Part shown: one piece after another, positions 9,174-19,234 of the stretch | Layout: each line of letters begins with the position of its first letter | How positions within the stretch are numbered: position 1 is the first letter of the stretch | Origin: Nitrosospira multiformis | Lineage (GTDB): Bacteria > Pseudomonadota > Gammaproteobacteria > Burkholderiales > Nitrosomonadaceae | DNA length: 64,000 bases | Reading direction: 5' to 3' | NCBI RefSeq assembly: GCF_900103165.1 | Contig: NZ_FNKY01000001.1 | Span: 3,378,981-3,442,980 of the forward strand | Notes under the pieces: generated by a model | Told to the model about the DNA's origin: nothing | What the model saw: only the letters and a program-made list of their open reading frames with translations | Databases searched by the model: none | Position numbers and translations under genes: made by a program

Positions 9174-11051
9174 TCACGCCCATGTGCGCATACCAATAAC
9201 ACCCCAATAGGTAAGGTATGCGGTGGAAACCAGCATCGCTGAGATAACAAATGCTGAATACCAGCGGACAGCCCTGCGAATTCCTGGCTTTGGCGCACGC
9301 CACAAGACAAGGCCGCTGGTTAGGGAAGCGATAGCAAATACAATAGTTGCCAGGAAAATGCCGCCAGACCAGATAGTTAAATTTCCTAAAAGCGATATTA
9401 CGTTACCGCTGTTGAATACGAAAAAACCTATGGCAACCGCAATCACGGCACTCAACACGGCAAACAATGGGAAGCCAAGGATAGCGCGCTCCGCCGGCTG
9501 AAAGAAATTTTTCCGGATGCATCCCAGCACCCAGAAAGGCGCATAGATGAGCACCGAGATCAAGGCTAATGCAATCCACGCCGCAAGCACGATTTCGGTG
9601 ATGGCGATCCAAGTGGGGACGCGCTTCATCGTCATCATTCCTCCGTACAACTGAATGAATTCTCCCTCTCCATTCGGCGCCAGCAACCCGGCTGTGGCAA
9701 TCGGGTCAGAGAGTTGGCGAAATTGCATGCCAGCAAAGGGGATCAAGACTAGATTTGGTCCTATCAGCGAAGCCAGAAGTAGTCTGCCATCCTCAACGCC
9801 GACATGAGTCATGCCCATCAGGCGCTCGGCAAAGTAATCAATCTTCGCGCGCGGCGAGTTTGGGATGTACCAACCTGCGTAGGAACTGGCATTCGCGGGA
9901 AGGGGGGCAACTGTGGGCAAAGTTGGTTTCTGTAATTCCCGTGTGATGTATGCCCGAATAGCCTCACCGATTTTCATGGCGGCGTCACCATTGCCCGTAT
10001 TGATACTGTAGAAATAACCCACACCAGAGTCCGGTAAATAGGCCAGCTCTGTTAAACCACCATCGACACCGCCGTTGTGCCCGTGATAAACGAATCCATC
10101 CTGGACGCTGGAGTAACTGCCGAGTCCATATCCATTTTTGAGCCCTTCCCGGGCTGCCCAGGTGCGCGTTGGAACCCTCATACGATCAATGGAGGCGGCT
10201 GGCATCACCTGCACGCCATTTACGGTGCCGCGGTGAAGGTAGAACGAGAGATAAGCCGCCATGTCTTTGGCAGAAGCGTTTATCGCGCCTGATGGACGGT
10301 AGAGAATGTTCCGGTAGGGATAGGGCGTTTTACCATCGAGATGATAGAGTGCCGTAAGAGTCGCCGATGTGGGCGGAAAATATGTCGCTGTTTTCATGCC
10401 GATAGGGCCGAAGAAGTTTTGCGCGACAAAATCTTCGAATCGTTGTCCCGCGAGCTTCTCGACAATATAAGCAGCAACGGCGGATCCGGAGTTGCTATAT
10501 GCCATGCGAGTTCCTGGCGGCCAACGGGAAATTCGTGAGCGGCGACCATAATCAAGTTCTTCGCGCAAATCAAGCTTTGAGGCGTCTTTCGCATATTCGT
10601 GCAAATGCAGGTCGTCCCAGCCGGTAGTGTGCTCCAGCAAATCGACGACTCTGACCGGATTGTCCGCCTCCCAATGATTTTCGAACCACACCTCGGGAAC
10701 CAACTTGTGCACTGGGTCCATCAGGGAAAGTCTGTTCTCATTGGCTAACTTGAGGATCGATAGCGAAGCAAATGCTTTGGAGACGGAACCAATGCGAAAC
10801 AGCGTTTCCGGTGTCGCTGGTCGATTATTGGACACGTCGGCTTTGCCAAGGCCTGCAATCCACTCCGGACCATCTCCATGTACGATCGCAACCGACAGCC
10901 CTGGCGTGCGTGTGTCTTCGAGAATCTTTTCAAGTTCCTGCTGGAGCTGGTTGATGGATCGAGCTGCCTTCGAGGTATCTTCTTTGCTCTGTGCAACATA
11001 GGGAATAGCGTACAGCAGGCAGAGGAAAAAAATAGGGATGAGGAATCTCAT
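9174..11051 (-). CDS. Class C beta-lactamase-like serine hydrolase with C-terminal membrane domain
   Basis: A 625-residue protein with a signal peptide, a beta-lactamase/PBP-type hydrolase domain (about 30-375) and a C-terminal region with four predicted transmembrane helices (about 480-620). The active-site serine motif is SVSK (in LFRIGSVSKAFASL), the second is YSN (MAYSNSGSAV), and HNGG (YHGHNGGVDGG) stands in for the KTG-like third motif, as in class C-like esterases and AmpH-type enzymes. A short linker domain lies between the catalytic and membrane parts. The likely role is peptidoglycan peptide or ester hydrolysis at the periplasmic face of the inner membrane; antibiotic hydrolysis is not implied. 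It is a single gene, divergent from the 11336 gene. Confidence 0.85.
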   Translation of the reverse strand: MRFLIPIFFLCLLYAIPYVAQSKEDTSKAARSINQLQQELEKILEDTRTPGLSVAIVHGDGPEWIAGLGKADVSNNRPATPETLFRIGSVSKAFASLSILKLANENRLSLMDPVHKLVPEVWFENHWEADNPVRVVDLLEHTTGWDDLHLHEYAKDASKLDLREELDYGRRSRISRWPPGTRMAYSNSGSAVAAYIVEKLAGQRFEDFVAQNFFGPIGMKTATYFPPTSATLTALYHLDGKTPYPYRNILYRPSGAINASAKDMAAYLSFYLHRGTVNGVQVMPAASIDRMRVPTRTWAAREGLKNGYGLGSYSSVQDGFVYHGHNGGVDGGLTELAYLPDSGVGYFYSINTGNGDAAMKIGEAIRAYITRELQKPTLPTVAPLPANASSYAGWYIPNSPRAKIDYFAERLMGMTHVGVEDGRLLLASLIGPNLVLIPFAGMQFRQLSDPIATAGLLAPNGEGEFIQLYGGMMTMKRVPTWIAITEIVLAAWIALALISVLIYAPFWVLGCIRKNFFQPAERAILGFPLFAVLSAVIAVAIGFFVFNSGNVISLLGNLTIWSGGIFLATIVFAIASLTSGLVLWRAPKPGIRRAVRWYSAFVISAMLVSTAYLTYWGVIGMRTWA

Positions 11052-11231
11052 CTTCTGAATGTCTGATGGTTAACTATGGTGAAGAGTTGACATATGCTTA
11101 CATGGAAAGTGGTAAAACAATATCTGACATCAATAACTTCAACAACCCGCATTTGAAATGGACATCATCCGGCGTTCACGCATAGCATAATCACTGCGGT
11201 CAATCCCAGCCCCCTGGTTGATCAAAGTTTT

Positions 11232-11254
11232 TTCCTAAGAGAAACACTTAGGAA
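11232..11254. promoter_or_regulatory. Inverted repeat in the divergent intergenic region
   Basis: TTCCTAAG (11232-11239) and CTTAGGAA (11247-11254) are perfect 8-bp arms with a 7-base spacer. They lie between the divergent starts at 11051 (-) and 11336 (+), where a dimeric regulator could bind. A second, shorter pair, GTAGGA and TCCTAC, lies nearer the + gene (about 11295-11315). Confidence 0.4.
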
Positions 11255-11335
11255 GAAACCAGGGTTTCCCCAATATACTCAGGGCATTGACTGGGGTAGG
11301 ATGAAATCATTCCTACTTTATTTGGATTTGCCACC

Positions 11336-11758
11336 ATGAAAACAAAATTTGGAAATGTCGTCGCAGCGTTGTCCATGATTGGTGTCCTGGTTTCGGCAAG
11401 CTCATCGGTTGTTGCAGCCCAGCCAATCGACACCCCGGAAATCCGCGCTGCCGCTCAGAATGCCGTCACTCGCGGCGACCATGAGTTCCTTGCAAAATAC
11501 TATGAGAATACTGCTGCGCAGATGCAGGCAAAGATGAAAGAGCAGAAAGAGCTACTGGAGCAATATGAAAACAAGAGCTATCTCTATGGTCGTCAAGCTC
11601 AAGACCTCCAGTCGCGCACTTCGGCGCTGATCCGTGATTTCGAGAAAAGCGTGGAAGCAAGCACAAAAACAGCAGCCCTGCATCGGCAAATGGCTGCCAA
11701 GCTCAATCAAAATCACGCAGCCAACACGCAACTGCTTGAGTCCGCAACCGGGCTATAA
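11336..11758 (+). CDS. Small periplasmic coiled-coil protein
   Basis: A 140-residue protein with a clear signal peptide (cleavage near VVAAQP, around residue 29) and a mature part predicted to be almost all helix: MQAKMKEQKELLEQYE and later Gln/Lys/Glu-rich heptads suggest a coiled coil. The mature protein has no cysteines or catalytic motif. Similar small exported helical proteins are frequent and unnamed in ammonia-oxidising betaproteobacteria (recollection, not tested). It stands alone, about 400 bases before the end of the sucrose operon on the other strand. Confidence 0.7.
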   Translation: MKTKFGNVVAALSMIGVLVSASSSVVAAQPIDTPEIRAAAQNAVTRGDHEFLAKYYENTAAQMQAKMKEQKELLEQYENKSYLYGRQAQDLQSRTSALIRDFEKSVEASTKTAALHRQMAAKLNQNHAANTQLLESATGL

Positions 11759-11809
11759 CAATCCCGTTAGAAACGGTCTGACCGCGCTCTCGACCTGAGA
11801 GAGATCCCC

Positions 11810-11959
11810 TTAAAACAAAGTCAATTGCCCGGTGCTCTCATGCACCGGCGCAGCCTTGCGCGCCTGTTGCATCGCCACATCCGGCATGGCCGGCAGCGAA
11901 AGATCGGCCGGAATCGCGTCGCCGTGCCAGAAATAAAACCCGCCGAACTCAGCATTCGC
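11810..11959 (-). pseudogene. Remnant 3' end of an unidentified gene
   Basis: The reverse strand has a protein-like frame without a start codon, reading EFGGFYFWHGDAIPADLSL, then PAMPDVAMQQARKAAP and ending GQLTLF-stop at 11810. Base composition and the well-formed C-terminus look like real coding sequence, but upstream the frame leaves coding-like sequence after about 50 codons and nothing continues it. A second short frame with STWLQTPELLRDLRM (about 11970-12030) may be another piece. I take this as the decayed tail of a larger gene; the family is not recognised. Confidence 0.35.
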
Positions 11960-12156
11960 TACTATTCAATCAACGAATAATTTCTCGCATGCGAAGGTCG
12001 CGCAACAGCTCCGGCGTTTGCAGCCAGGTCGAGCACATAAGCGAATGATCCGCTTATCAAGGTAGTGTTCCATGTAAATTAGAATCACTACATTTCAGGG
12101 GATAGGGATTTTCCCGTAATCCGTCACTCAAGCCACAGGCCGGAAAAGCAGGTTTC

Positions 12157-14547
12157 TCACTGATTTGGGAGTAGCGCCTGTGCCATGGGTCGAAACTGCA
12201 GATGATAAAACATATTGAGATAACGTGCGGTTTCTTCATGCTCCAAATTGCTGACAAATTTCCAGAAGCCGTAAATACGCGACAAAGTCATCATCTGTTC
12301 CGCATAAATACGCCATGTATAACGTGACTCGACCCGTTTCAGAGCCATTTCGGAAACTTTATTCCAGAAATCCGGATCGGCCGCTGAGCGCGCAAAGAAA
12401 TCCGCCATGGCGGTGGCTGCCGCTAAACCGTCATTGGGGTCGAAATGATAGCCTGAAATCCCATGCTGAATGATCTCTCGCGGACCGCCATAGCGAGTGG
12501 CAAATACCGGAAGACCAGAAGCCATCGCCTCGATAATGGTCAAACCGAATGCCTCAAATCGGGCCGGCTGTACAAAAATGCCACGCCTGTCGGCCACGTG
12601 GCGATACAGTTCGCCAGCCAGATTCTTTTCCAGGCGGGTACCGAGCCAGCGCATCCGTCCTTCCAGCTTATATTCATCCATGATGGTATGCATATGGTCG
12701 ATTTCAGCGCGTTCCTCGCTATCAGCGGAAGCGGCCGGATCAATATGCCCGCCGATTATCAATAGATTGGCAGCATCGGATAGCTGCGGACACTGCGCGA
12801 ACCATGCTGCCAGCGAAGTGAGATTCTTAACCAGATCCAGACGCGCCATCGTGAATATCAGAGGCTTGGCTGGATCATTGAAATGCCCGCGCCACGGTAC
12901 GCCGGGATCAGGGGCATATAAAAGACGTTCAATATCGGGCAACAGGGATTGCAGACGGTGCTCGCGATCAAGATACGAAAAATACACCTCGGCGTCGGCG
13001 CCCGGGGAAACAATATTGAATTTGGGATCGAAAAGATCTATACCGTTTACGACCCGATATAGGCCGGGCATGGTGTAGTTCTGGTAGGTCTCATATTGGC
13101 CAACCGTATGAGGCGTACCGGCAATTTCCTGATAGGTGCTGGTAATAATGAAATCCGCGCTGTTCATCGCGATGAGATCCGCCGTGTACTGGCAATCGAA
13201 ATGGTATTGGGCTTCATTCTCCCGCCAGTGCAAGGCGGAATGGAGATATTTGCTCTGTTCCAATGCATGTGCGATATTGCATTGCGTTACACCGGTTCGT
13301 TTGGAAATCAGCGAGGCGACCAGATTACCATCCGAGTAATTACCTATCACCAGATCGGGACTGCCACTCAGCTGCGCCAGCGCTTCCCGTTCAACGTCCT
13401 GGGCAAAATTCTCAAGGTAGGGCCAGATCTCAAAACGAGATATCCAGTGTCGAATAATTTCTCCATTTTCCTTTCGAAATGGTACGCGTACGATCCAGGA
13501 ATTCTGAGTACCGTGGACTTTTTCTAGCGGCTGGTTGCACAATGTTTCTCCCGCCTCAGGAATCAGACGTGTGCATATCAGGATTTTGGGCTGTGCCCCT
13601 ATCCCTTGCAAAATGAGACGCTCGCTCATTTCCCGTTCCAGCGCACGTACCTGATCGAGGATATATACGACCTGACCGCCAGTGTCCGGCAATCCCAGTA
13701 CGTTGTCCTGCCCGAAATAACCATGTGGTGACAGAATCAATAATCTGGAGATCATTGGAATGCGCGCCAGAAAATTCTCAAGTATCTGCGGCGAGGCCGC
13801 TTCAAGAATATCTACCAATAAATTCATGGTTTCACTTACCCGCATGACACAGTTGCCCCAACCGGGTGCGAAGCCCAATCCGCTCAGCGGCTCGGCAATC
13901 GCCTGCCAGGGAGCATCTTCAGTATAGGTATCGAGCAAATCAAGCGCGCGACGCAAACCCGTACGCAGCGCCGCTACGTCGGCAAAGTTGCCATGGAGCA
14001 TGAGTTGCTGGCCATCCATGGAGTGCACTGTCAAAAAATGCAACAATTTGGCTGTTCCTGTGCCGGATTGAGTGAATAGGGTGCCAGCCAATTGCCTGTT
14101 AAGAAACCTAACACCCTGGCCAATCGACTTGATTTCCTTAAGTCTCGGAAAATTGCGGTTAAAAGGGGTAAAGTCCAATTCCAATACCGGTTCATGTGCG
14201 CTATCCGGACGCAACAGCAACTCCTTAAAAGCGAGATAATCGGAAACACTGATAATCTCGAGTACCAGTCGTTGCTGGTGAATGCGCGCGTAGGACCAGT
14301 GCCCCGCGCCCTCACGTAGCGCCAGGTAGACCATGGGAGGACGGCAAATCGCTTCCTGCAGATACTTGATCAGTTCGTGCAAGGGAGTGTTAACAAGAGG
14401 CTGGGGATGAAGATCACGCACCAGGTCAAAAGCCTCAAGCAAATCCGAGCGCAGAAGAAGCGGACGTTCCAGTTCGAACCATTTACGCAAAAGTGCATGT
14501 AACTCATCACGATGGTCTACGGCCCAGGCATCAAATTTTTGGATCAT
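12157..14547 (-). CDS. Sucrose synthase
   Basis: Sucrose synthase (GT4 family) reversibly converts sucrose and a nucleoside diphosphate to NDP-glucose and fructose. The 796-residue length matches bacterial enzymes. The N-terminal regulatory part (about 1-250) precedes the two glycosyltransferase Rossmann domains: [20 protein letters not shown] at the sugar-binding loop, [19 protein letters not shown] at the nucleotide site, and [10 protein letters not shown] giving the E-x7-E catalytic motif. ATG 14547 overlaps the end of the sucrose-phosphate synthase gene by 17 bases, implying coupled translation; a further upstream start would lie well inside that gene. It is last in a fructokinase-SPS-sucrose synthase operon. 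The same set in Nitrosomonas and Nitrosospira is known to make and use sucrose, perhaps for osmoprotection or carbon storage. Confidence 0.95.
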   Translation of the reverse strand: MIQKFDAWAVDHRDELHALLRKWFELERPLLLRSDLLEAFDLVRDLHPQPLVNTPLHELIKYLQEAICRPPMVYLALREGAGHWSYARIHQQRLVLEIISVSDYLAFKELLLRPDSAHEPVLELDFTPFNRNFPRLKEIKSIGQGVRFLNRQLAGTLFTQSGTGTAKLLHFLTVHSMDGQQLMLHGNFADVAALRTGLRRALDLLDTYTEDAPWQAIAEPLSGLGFAPGWGNCVMRVSETMNLLVDILEAASPQILENFLARIPMISRLLILSPHGYFGQDNVLGLPDTGGQVVYILDQVRALEREMSERLILQGIGAQPKILICTRLIPEAGETLCNQPLEKVHGTQNSWIVRVPFRKENGEIIRHWISRFEIWPYLENFAQDVEREALAQLSGSPDLVIGNYSDGNLVASLISKRTGVTQCNIAHALEQSKYLHSALHWRENEAQYHFDCQYTADLIAMNSADFIITSTYQEIAGTPHTVGQYETYQNYTMPGLYRVVNGIDLFDPKFNIVSPGADAEVYFSYLDREHRLQSLLPDIERLLYAPDPGVPWRGHFNDPAKPLIFTMARLDLVKNLTSLAAWFAQCPQLSDAANLLIIGGHIDPAASADSEERAEIDHMHTIMDEYKLEGRMRWLGTRLEKNLAGELYRHVADRRGIFVQPARFEAFGLTIIEAMASGLPVFATRYGGPREIIQHGISGYHFDPNDGLAAATAMADFFARSAADPDFWNKVSEMALKRVESRYTWRIYAEQMMTLSRIYGFWKFVSNLEHEETARYLNMFYHLQFRPMAQALLPNQ

Positions 14548-16696
14548 TCGCGGTCTCCAGGATGGGAATACCAAATGCGTAGTGTGACATACCCTCTGCA
14601 ATTCCATCCGCATAACGGGCATTAGCGAAATAAATCTGTTCGTTTCCTCTCAGACTCGCAAGTTCAGGGCTATGATTGGCAACGACGACGCCGAGTGTAT
14701 CTCCGATCAGCATTTCATGGTCGTTACCAGAATCACCTGCTACCAGAAAAGCACGTAATGGCAATCCCCACTTGTAAGCAAGATAGCGTATTGCTCGTCC
14801 CTTGGAGGCACGCAAAGGCAGAATATCCAGAAAAGCCTGACGAGAGTAGATCAAATTAGCAGACAGTTTCTGCTCGCGCAACAAGGCGCGAATTTTAGAA
14901 ATTGGCGGCAACGCCTCGGGGTCGACATTGTAACTGAGCTTGAATTCACGCTGATTCTCTGGCGATTGCAGGATGAGTCCGGGTACTTCACGCAGCGCCT
15001 CTTCCACCGCATCGCGGCGCCATGAGTATCTGATCAGATTCTGCCATCCAATATCAGGCCGAAGTTTCTGACCATAATTTATCTCGCTGCCGACCGCTGT
15101 AATAAGTATGTCTGGTAATGGCACCCCCCATTCCTTTAATATTTTCAATGTACTTTCCAATGTACGTCCGGTCGCGATACCGAAACCCAGGTTGGGCGGC
15201 GTGGCGCGCAGTGTGGCAAGAAAACGGCGTAGGGCGGCGCGATCTCCGAGCAGGGTATTATCTATATCACTTATTAGCATCTGCGAGACCAATGGCAGGG
15301 GATGCCGTTGCGGCCGGTATATGGCCATGTCCCGCCGGATTTGCTTTCGCTTGTGGTGCAGCAAACGGGATAAAACGTGCAGGTACTTCTTGACGTGCGC
15401 ATCCCAGGTATAGTGATTTTTTACTCCTGTAATACCGTTGCGCGCCCAGCGCTGCCAACGACGCGGCTCAGCCAGTACGTATTCGATTGCCCCCGCTATC
15501 GCATGAATATCCGAGGGATTAACCAGCATCCCATTTTTGCAATGGCCAACGATATCTCGCGGTCCACCATCCTCGGTAGCCACGATCGGAAGACCGCTAG
15601 CAGCCGCTTCAAGCAAAGTCAGGCCGAACGGCTCAGTGAGCGCCGGGTTGACGAATACGCCTCGGCGTTGGGCTGCAAGCCGGTAGAATCCAGCGACATC
15701 GATGGGTTTATGCTGCTTTGGCAGGGCAACCTTACCCCACAGATCGTATTGATCAATATCGAGCAATAGATTGGTCATCACTTCAGTCTGGGCAGCCTCA
15801 AGTTTGCGGATGTCTTCGCGGTTGCCGGCCACAATAGCAAGATTAGCCTTTTCATGCAGTGCAGGTGAACTGCCAAATGCGGCGATTAAAGCGCCGAGAT
15901 TTTTTCGCATTTCCGGACGGCAAATCGTCAATATCAGAGGCTTTCGCGGTTGCACCAGGAAACGGTCAATGAGTCTGGCGACCTCCGGTTCTAGAGGAAT
16001 CCGGCGGCTGGGCGGGGCAAAGCGCGATATATCGGTCCCGGGCGGGATAACAACCGCATGCTCGGGCTGATAATTAGTATATAAACCATATTGCTCGGCA
16101 CTCTCCTGAGGCGTGCTGGTTATGATCAAGCTGGCTTGTTGCAATACGGCCTCCTCGGCAGCGATGCGCCGGTGAAAATTAAACTGACGTTCCAATGCCT
16201 GCGGTTTACGGCCTTGCGCTAGCAGATGCTGCTGTTTGCTGCGCCCAAGTGAGTGACCGGTGTGGATCTGCGGAATACCCAGCAGTTGAGAGAGCTGCAT
16301 TCCAACATAGCCGGCATCGGCATAATGGCTGTGGATGACATCGGGTAAGCGCTTCTGCTCGCGCAGAAAAAGCAATACACGATCCACCAGTTGATCGAGA
16401 TAAGGCCAAAGACTTTCCTTACGCAGGTAGCGACGGGGCCCGCATCGAAGGCGAATAATCCGGGCGTGATCGCCCAGGATCTCCTCAGGACAGGCGTAGT
16501 CCGCCGATATGGCGGAATCTTCTATCCGCCGGGTCAGCAAATCGACCTTGCCTACTTGTCGTTGACGAGCAAGTGACCGAGCCAGCTCTACGACGTACAG
16601 GATTTGACCGCCGGTATCCGCATCGCGTCCAAGTTCCAGATCATTCCCCCGAATCAGCCCATGGAGACTTAGCATCAACACATATAATTCTTTCAT
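14531..16696 (-). CDS. Sucrose-phosphate synthase with fused HAD phosphatase domain
   Basis: A 721-residue two-domain enzyme. The N-terminal glycosyltransferase (about 1-460) has [31 protein letters not shown] and [10 protein letters not shown] (E-x7-E) and should make sucrose 6-phosphate from NDP-glucose and fructose 6-phosphate. The C-terminal HAD-type phosphatase domain (about 470-715) has [18 protein letters not shown] and [10 protein letters not shown], the set used by sucrose-phosphate phosphatase, although the first motif reads DIDNT instead of the usual DxDGT. One protein therefore can both make and dephosphorylate sucrose phosphate, if the phosphatase part is active. ATG 16696 overlaps the fructokinase stop (ATGA), so the two genes are translationally coupled. 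Confidence 0.94.
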   Translation of the reverse strand: MKELYVLMLSLHGLIRGNDLELGRDADTGGQILYVVELARSLARQRQVGKVDLLTRRIEDSAISADYACPEEILGDHARIIRLRCGPRRYLRKESLWPYLDQLVDRVLLFLREQKRLPDVIHSHYADAGYVGMQLSQLLGIPQIHTGHSLGRSKQQHLLAQGRKPQALERQFNFHRRIAAEEAVLQQASLIITSTPQESAEQYGLYTNYQPEHAVVIPPGTDISRFAPPSRRIPLEPEVARLIDRFLVQPRKPLILTICRPEMRKNLGALIAAFGSSPALHEKANLAIVAGNREDIRKLEAAQTEVMTNLLLDIDQYDLWGKVALPKQHKPIDVAGFYRLAAQRRGVFVNPALTEPFGLTLLEAAASGLPIVATEDGGPRDIVGHCKNGMLVNPSDIHAIAGAIEYVLAEPRRWQRWARNGITGVKNHYTWDAHVKKYLHVLSRLLHHKRKQIRRDMAIYRPQRHPLPLVSQMLISDIDNTLLGDRAALRRFLATLRATPPNLGFGIATGRTLESTLKILKEWGVPLPDILITAVGSEINYGQKLRPDIGWQNLIRYSWRRDAVEEALREVPGLILQSPENQREFKLSYNVDPEALPPISKIRALLREQKLSANLIYSRQAFLDILPLRASKGRAIRYLAYKWGLPLRAFLVAGDSGNDHEMLIGDTLGVVVANHSPELASLRGNEQIYFANARYADGIAEGMSHYAFGIPILETANDPKI

Positions 16697-17604
16697 CCGT
16701 GCTCCAACCATTCTTCAAGGAATGGCTTATAGAAATCTTGGTGCTCTGGAATCGCGCCACGTATCCGGCATATGGCTCCGGCGAAATGATGTGCCCGCTG
16801 CAAGGTGACCGGTACCTTCCAGTCATGCAGCAGCCCGAGCATGAAAACCGCGGAGAATGCGTCACCGGCACCTACCGTGTCACGAATACCCGCTATGGGA
16901 TCAGCCGCCATCTCTGTCAGCTGTGCCGAATCATCCAGCCACCAGGCGCCTGCCGCGCCACAAGTTATGAGCAGTCCCCGCAGTTGATATCGCTGAACCA
17001 GCGCTTTTGCCTGGACTTTGGCGGATGCCGCTTCCAGGTCGAGTAGCCGCGTAATACTTTCAAGCTCCGTATCATTGGCTTTGACAAAATCCGCATGTTG
17101 CAGTGACCAGTCCAGCTTCTCCGCGGATATCCAGGGATTACGCAAATTAACATCAAAAAAGCGCCGCCCCCCTGCCGCGCGCAACAGATGGCGCAGGGCT
17201 CGATGCGAGTTGGCACGCTGGGCCAATGTCCCAAAATAGACCAGTTCCGGGTTTGCGGCCAAAGCGGTCATTCGAGCCAAGCGGGGATGAATATGGTCAT
17301 AAGCGCGATCGGGAAGAATATCGAACCGGTGACCGTCAGCGGTAAGTGTTACATCCACTACACCCGTGGGGTATATGGAATCAAGCTGGATGCCATGTAT
17401 CGAAAACCCGGCGCTTTCCAGGGCCTGCAATAAGCGTGCGCCCACATCATCCTGTCCTATCCGGGTGACCAGGATCGGCACACTGCCAAAAGCGTGCAAA
17501 TGCCAGGCCACATTGAACGGCGCACCACCCAAGGCCTCCTGGCCGGGAAACCGGTCTATCAAAATTTCGCCAAACAAAAGTACGACGTGACGGGCGGCAG
17601 TCAT
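16693..17604 (-). CDS. Fructokinase, PfkB family
   Basis: A 303-residue PfkB-family sugar kinase. LFGEILIDRFPG and LGGAPFNVAWHL form the N-terminal substrate-binding signature and DTVGAGDAFSAVF is the C-terminal PfkB signature 2 with the catalytic Asp. In this operon it should phosphorylate fructose released by sucrose synthase, returning it to fructose 6-phosphate. It is the first gene, followed by SPS with a 4-base overlap. AGGGG abuts the ATG and AGGG occurs about 10 bases further upstream. The upstream 300 bases (17605-17900) have no gene and should hold the operon promoter. Confidence 0.93.
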   Translation of the reverse strand: MTAARHVVLLFGEILIDRFPGQEALGGAPFNVAWHLHAFGSVPILVTRIGQDDVGARLLQALESAGFSIHGIQLDSIYPTGVVDVTLTADGHRFDILPDRAYDHIHPRLARMTALAANPELVYFGTLAQRANSHRALRHLLRAAGGRRFFDVNLRNPWISAEKLDWSLQHADFVKANDTELESITRLLDLEAASAKVQAKALVQRYQLRGLLITCGAAGAWWLDDSAQLTEMAADPIAGIRDTVGAGDAFSAVFMLGLLHDWKVPVTLQRAHHFAGAICRIRGAIPEHQDFYKPFLEEWLEHG

Positions 17605-17900
17605 CCCCTGGAAGCCCTAGAAAAGGACTTAATCTGATTAAATAGAATTGACACCTGCGCGGGCACTCAGCTCACGTAGCCTCAAGCAGCAGGTAAGCGA
17701 GGAATAAATAATAGATATCGTGATCAGATTCGTATGTACGCTTACACACATATAGCCCTGTGAAAAGGATATCGAAGCGTGCAAGGGCCAGTTTCGACGC
17801 TAAACGCGAGAAAGCGGGTAAGGATAACGGGGAATGAAACCTTACTGAGGTGCTTTCAAATCAATACCGGGGGTGTTTTTTTGTGCGCGGACGCACTGCA

Positions 17901-18635
17901 CTAGAATTTGTAGCCACGATGCAGCGCAACCGCGCTGGCAGCCAGATTAAAATACTCGACGCGCTCGAATCCTGCGTGGTGCATCAATCGTTTCAATTCT
18001 TCCTGAGAGGGATGTACACGAATGGATTCAGCGAGATAGCGATAGCTATCCTGATCTTTGGCAACGAGCTTACCCATTGCCGGCAGTACCTTGAATGAGT
18101 AGATATCGTAAAGTGGTTGCAGCGGTTTCCATATCTTGGAGAACTCAAGCACGATGACACATCCGCCGGGCCGGAGTACACGCAGCATTTCTTTCAATGC
18201 CGCGTCTTTGCGAGTCATGTTTCTGAGACCAAAGGCCACGCTCACGCAATCGAAATAATCGTTTGGAAACGGTAGTTTTTCCGCATCGCACTGCGCTACC
18301 GATACAGCCGCGCCTTCATCCAGCAGGCGGTCGCGGCCTATCGTGAGCATGGCATTGTTGATGTCGGTGAGCCAGACTTCGCCACCTTCGCCGACTTGCT
18401 CCACGAACAACGCGCTCAAGTCAGCGGTGCCGCCAGCAATGTCGAGTACCCGGCCACCTCTCTTGATCCCGCTTGTTTCCACGGCAAAACGCTTCCACAA
18501 CCGGTGCATACCCGCTGACATGAGATCATTCATCAGGTTGTAGCGTTCCGCCACCGAATCGAATACACCTGCGACCTTGCGCGCCTTTTCTGTTTCAGGA
18601 ACGGCTGCGAAGCCGAAATGGGTAGTTTTCGTCAT
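17901..18635 (-). CDS. ubiE: Demethylmenaquinone/ubiquinone methyltransferase UbiE
   Basis: A 244-residue SAM-dependent C-methyltransferase of ubiquinone (and menaquinone) biosynthesis. The UbiE signature [21 protein letters not shown] motif [32 protein letters not shown] (second UbiE signature) and [14 protein letters not shown] are all present, and the C-terminus GYKF is typical. Length is standard. It lies 54 bases downstream of the DUF971 gene on the same strand, a pairing common in proteobacteria. No strong Shine-Dalgarno is visible at 18635, but no better start exists. Confidence 0.95.
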   Translation of the reverse strand: MTKTTHFGFAAVPETEKARKVAGVFDSVAERYNLMNDLMSAGMHRLWKRFAVETSGIKRGGRVLDIAGGTADLSALFVEQVGEGGEVWLTDINNAMLTIGRDRLLDEGAAVSVAQCDAEKLPFPNDYFDCVSVAFGLRNMTRKDAALKEMLRVLRPGGCVIVLEFSKIWKPLQPLYDIYSFKVLPAMGKLVAKDQDSYRYLAESIRVHPSQEELKRLMHHAGFERVEYFNLAASAVALHRGYKF

Positions 18636-18689
18636 AAATTTTCAGTTTCTATATAGAAAATACACGTTTTTATCGTGCGACAATTCAAA

Positions 18690-19106
18690 TTATCTTGATT
18701 CGGGTAGCTTATTCGATGCCCGCGCACTCGTAACCGGCTCGCGGCTTACACCCGCTTCTTCCATTCGGTCCAGATACCGCTGCCACATTTTATCCTGATG
18801 CAGACCGTAGTCATAGAGTAAATCCCATGAATACAGACCCGTATTATGACCATCGGAAAAAGTTAGCTGGATTGCGTAATTACCCACCGGTTCGATATGA
18901 TTGATGTTCACGTCCTTCTTGCCCACTTGCAGCACCTCCTGCCCCGGGCTATGCCCACGCACTTCCGCGGAAGGCGAATAAACCCGGAGAAATTCACAGG
19001 GAATCCGGAAGGTTTTACCGTCTCCAAAAGAAATTTCCAACAACCTGGACTTTCGATGTAATTTTATTTCAGTGGGATTGGGGGTATCTTTGCTTAGCCC
19101 TGCCAT
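18690..19106 (-). CDS. DUF971 domain protein
   Basis: A 138-residue protein with the DUF971 domain (also called the N-terminal domain of gamma-butyrobetaine hydroxylase-like proteins): TEIKLHRKSRLLEISFGDG, IPCEFLRVYSPSAEVRGH and NYAIQLTFSDGHNTGLYSWD. Its function is not settled; links to iron-sulfur protein assembly have been proposed. The ATG at 19106 follows GGAGG with suitable spacing, which beats an in-frame ATG at 19154. It precedes ubiE and the two probably share a transcript. It diverges from the FAD oxidoreductase gene. Confidence 0.85.
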   Translation of the reverse strand: MAGLSKDTPNPTEIKLHRKSRLLEISFGDGKTFRIPCEFLRVYSPSAEVRGHSPGQEVLQVGKKDVNINHIEPVGNYAIQLTFSDGHNTGLYSWDLLYDYGLHQDKMWQRYLDRMEEAGVSREPVTSARASNKLPESR

Positions 19107-19234
19107 CTTGATAATCCTCCAGTCGAACCAAGTATGATAAACCAGCATGGGCAAAACTAAAACCTTGATGCGGGAAACAAGCTATTTCAACTGTTGTTGC
19201 CACCCCCTCACATAGCCTTCCTGGCTCCCGCGAA

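Noticed and set aside
12497..13078. 193-codon forward frame inside the sucrose synthase gene
   Set aside because: Antisense shadow of a clear conserved gene; Ser/Arg-rich composition typical of a shadow frame.
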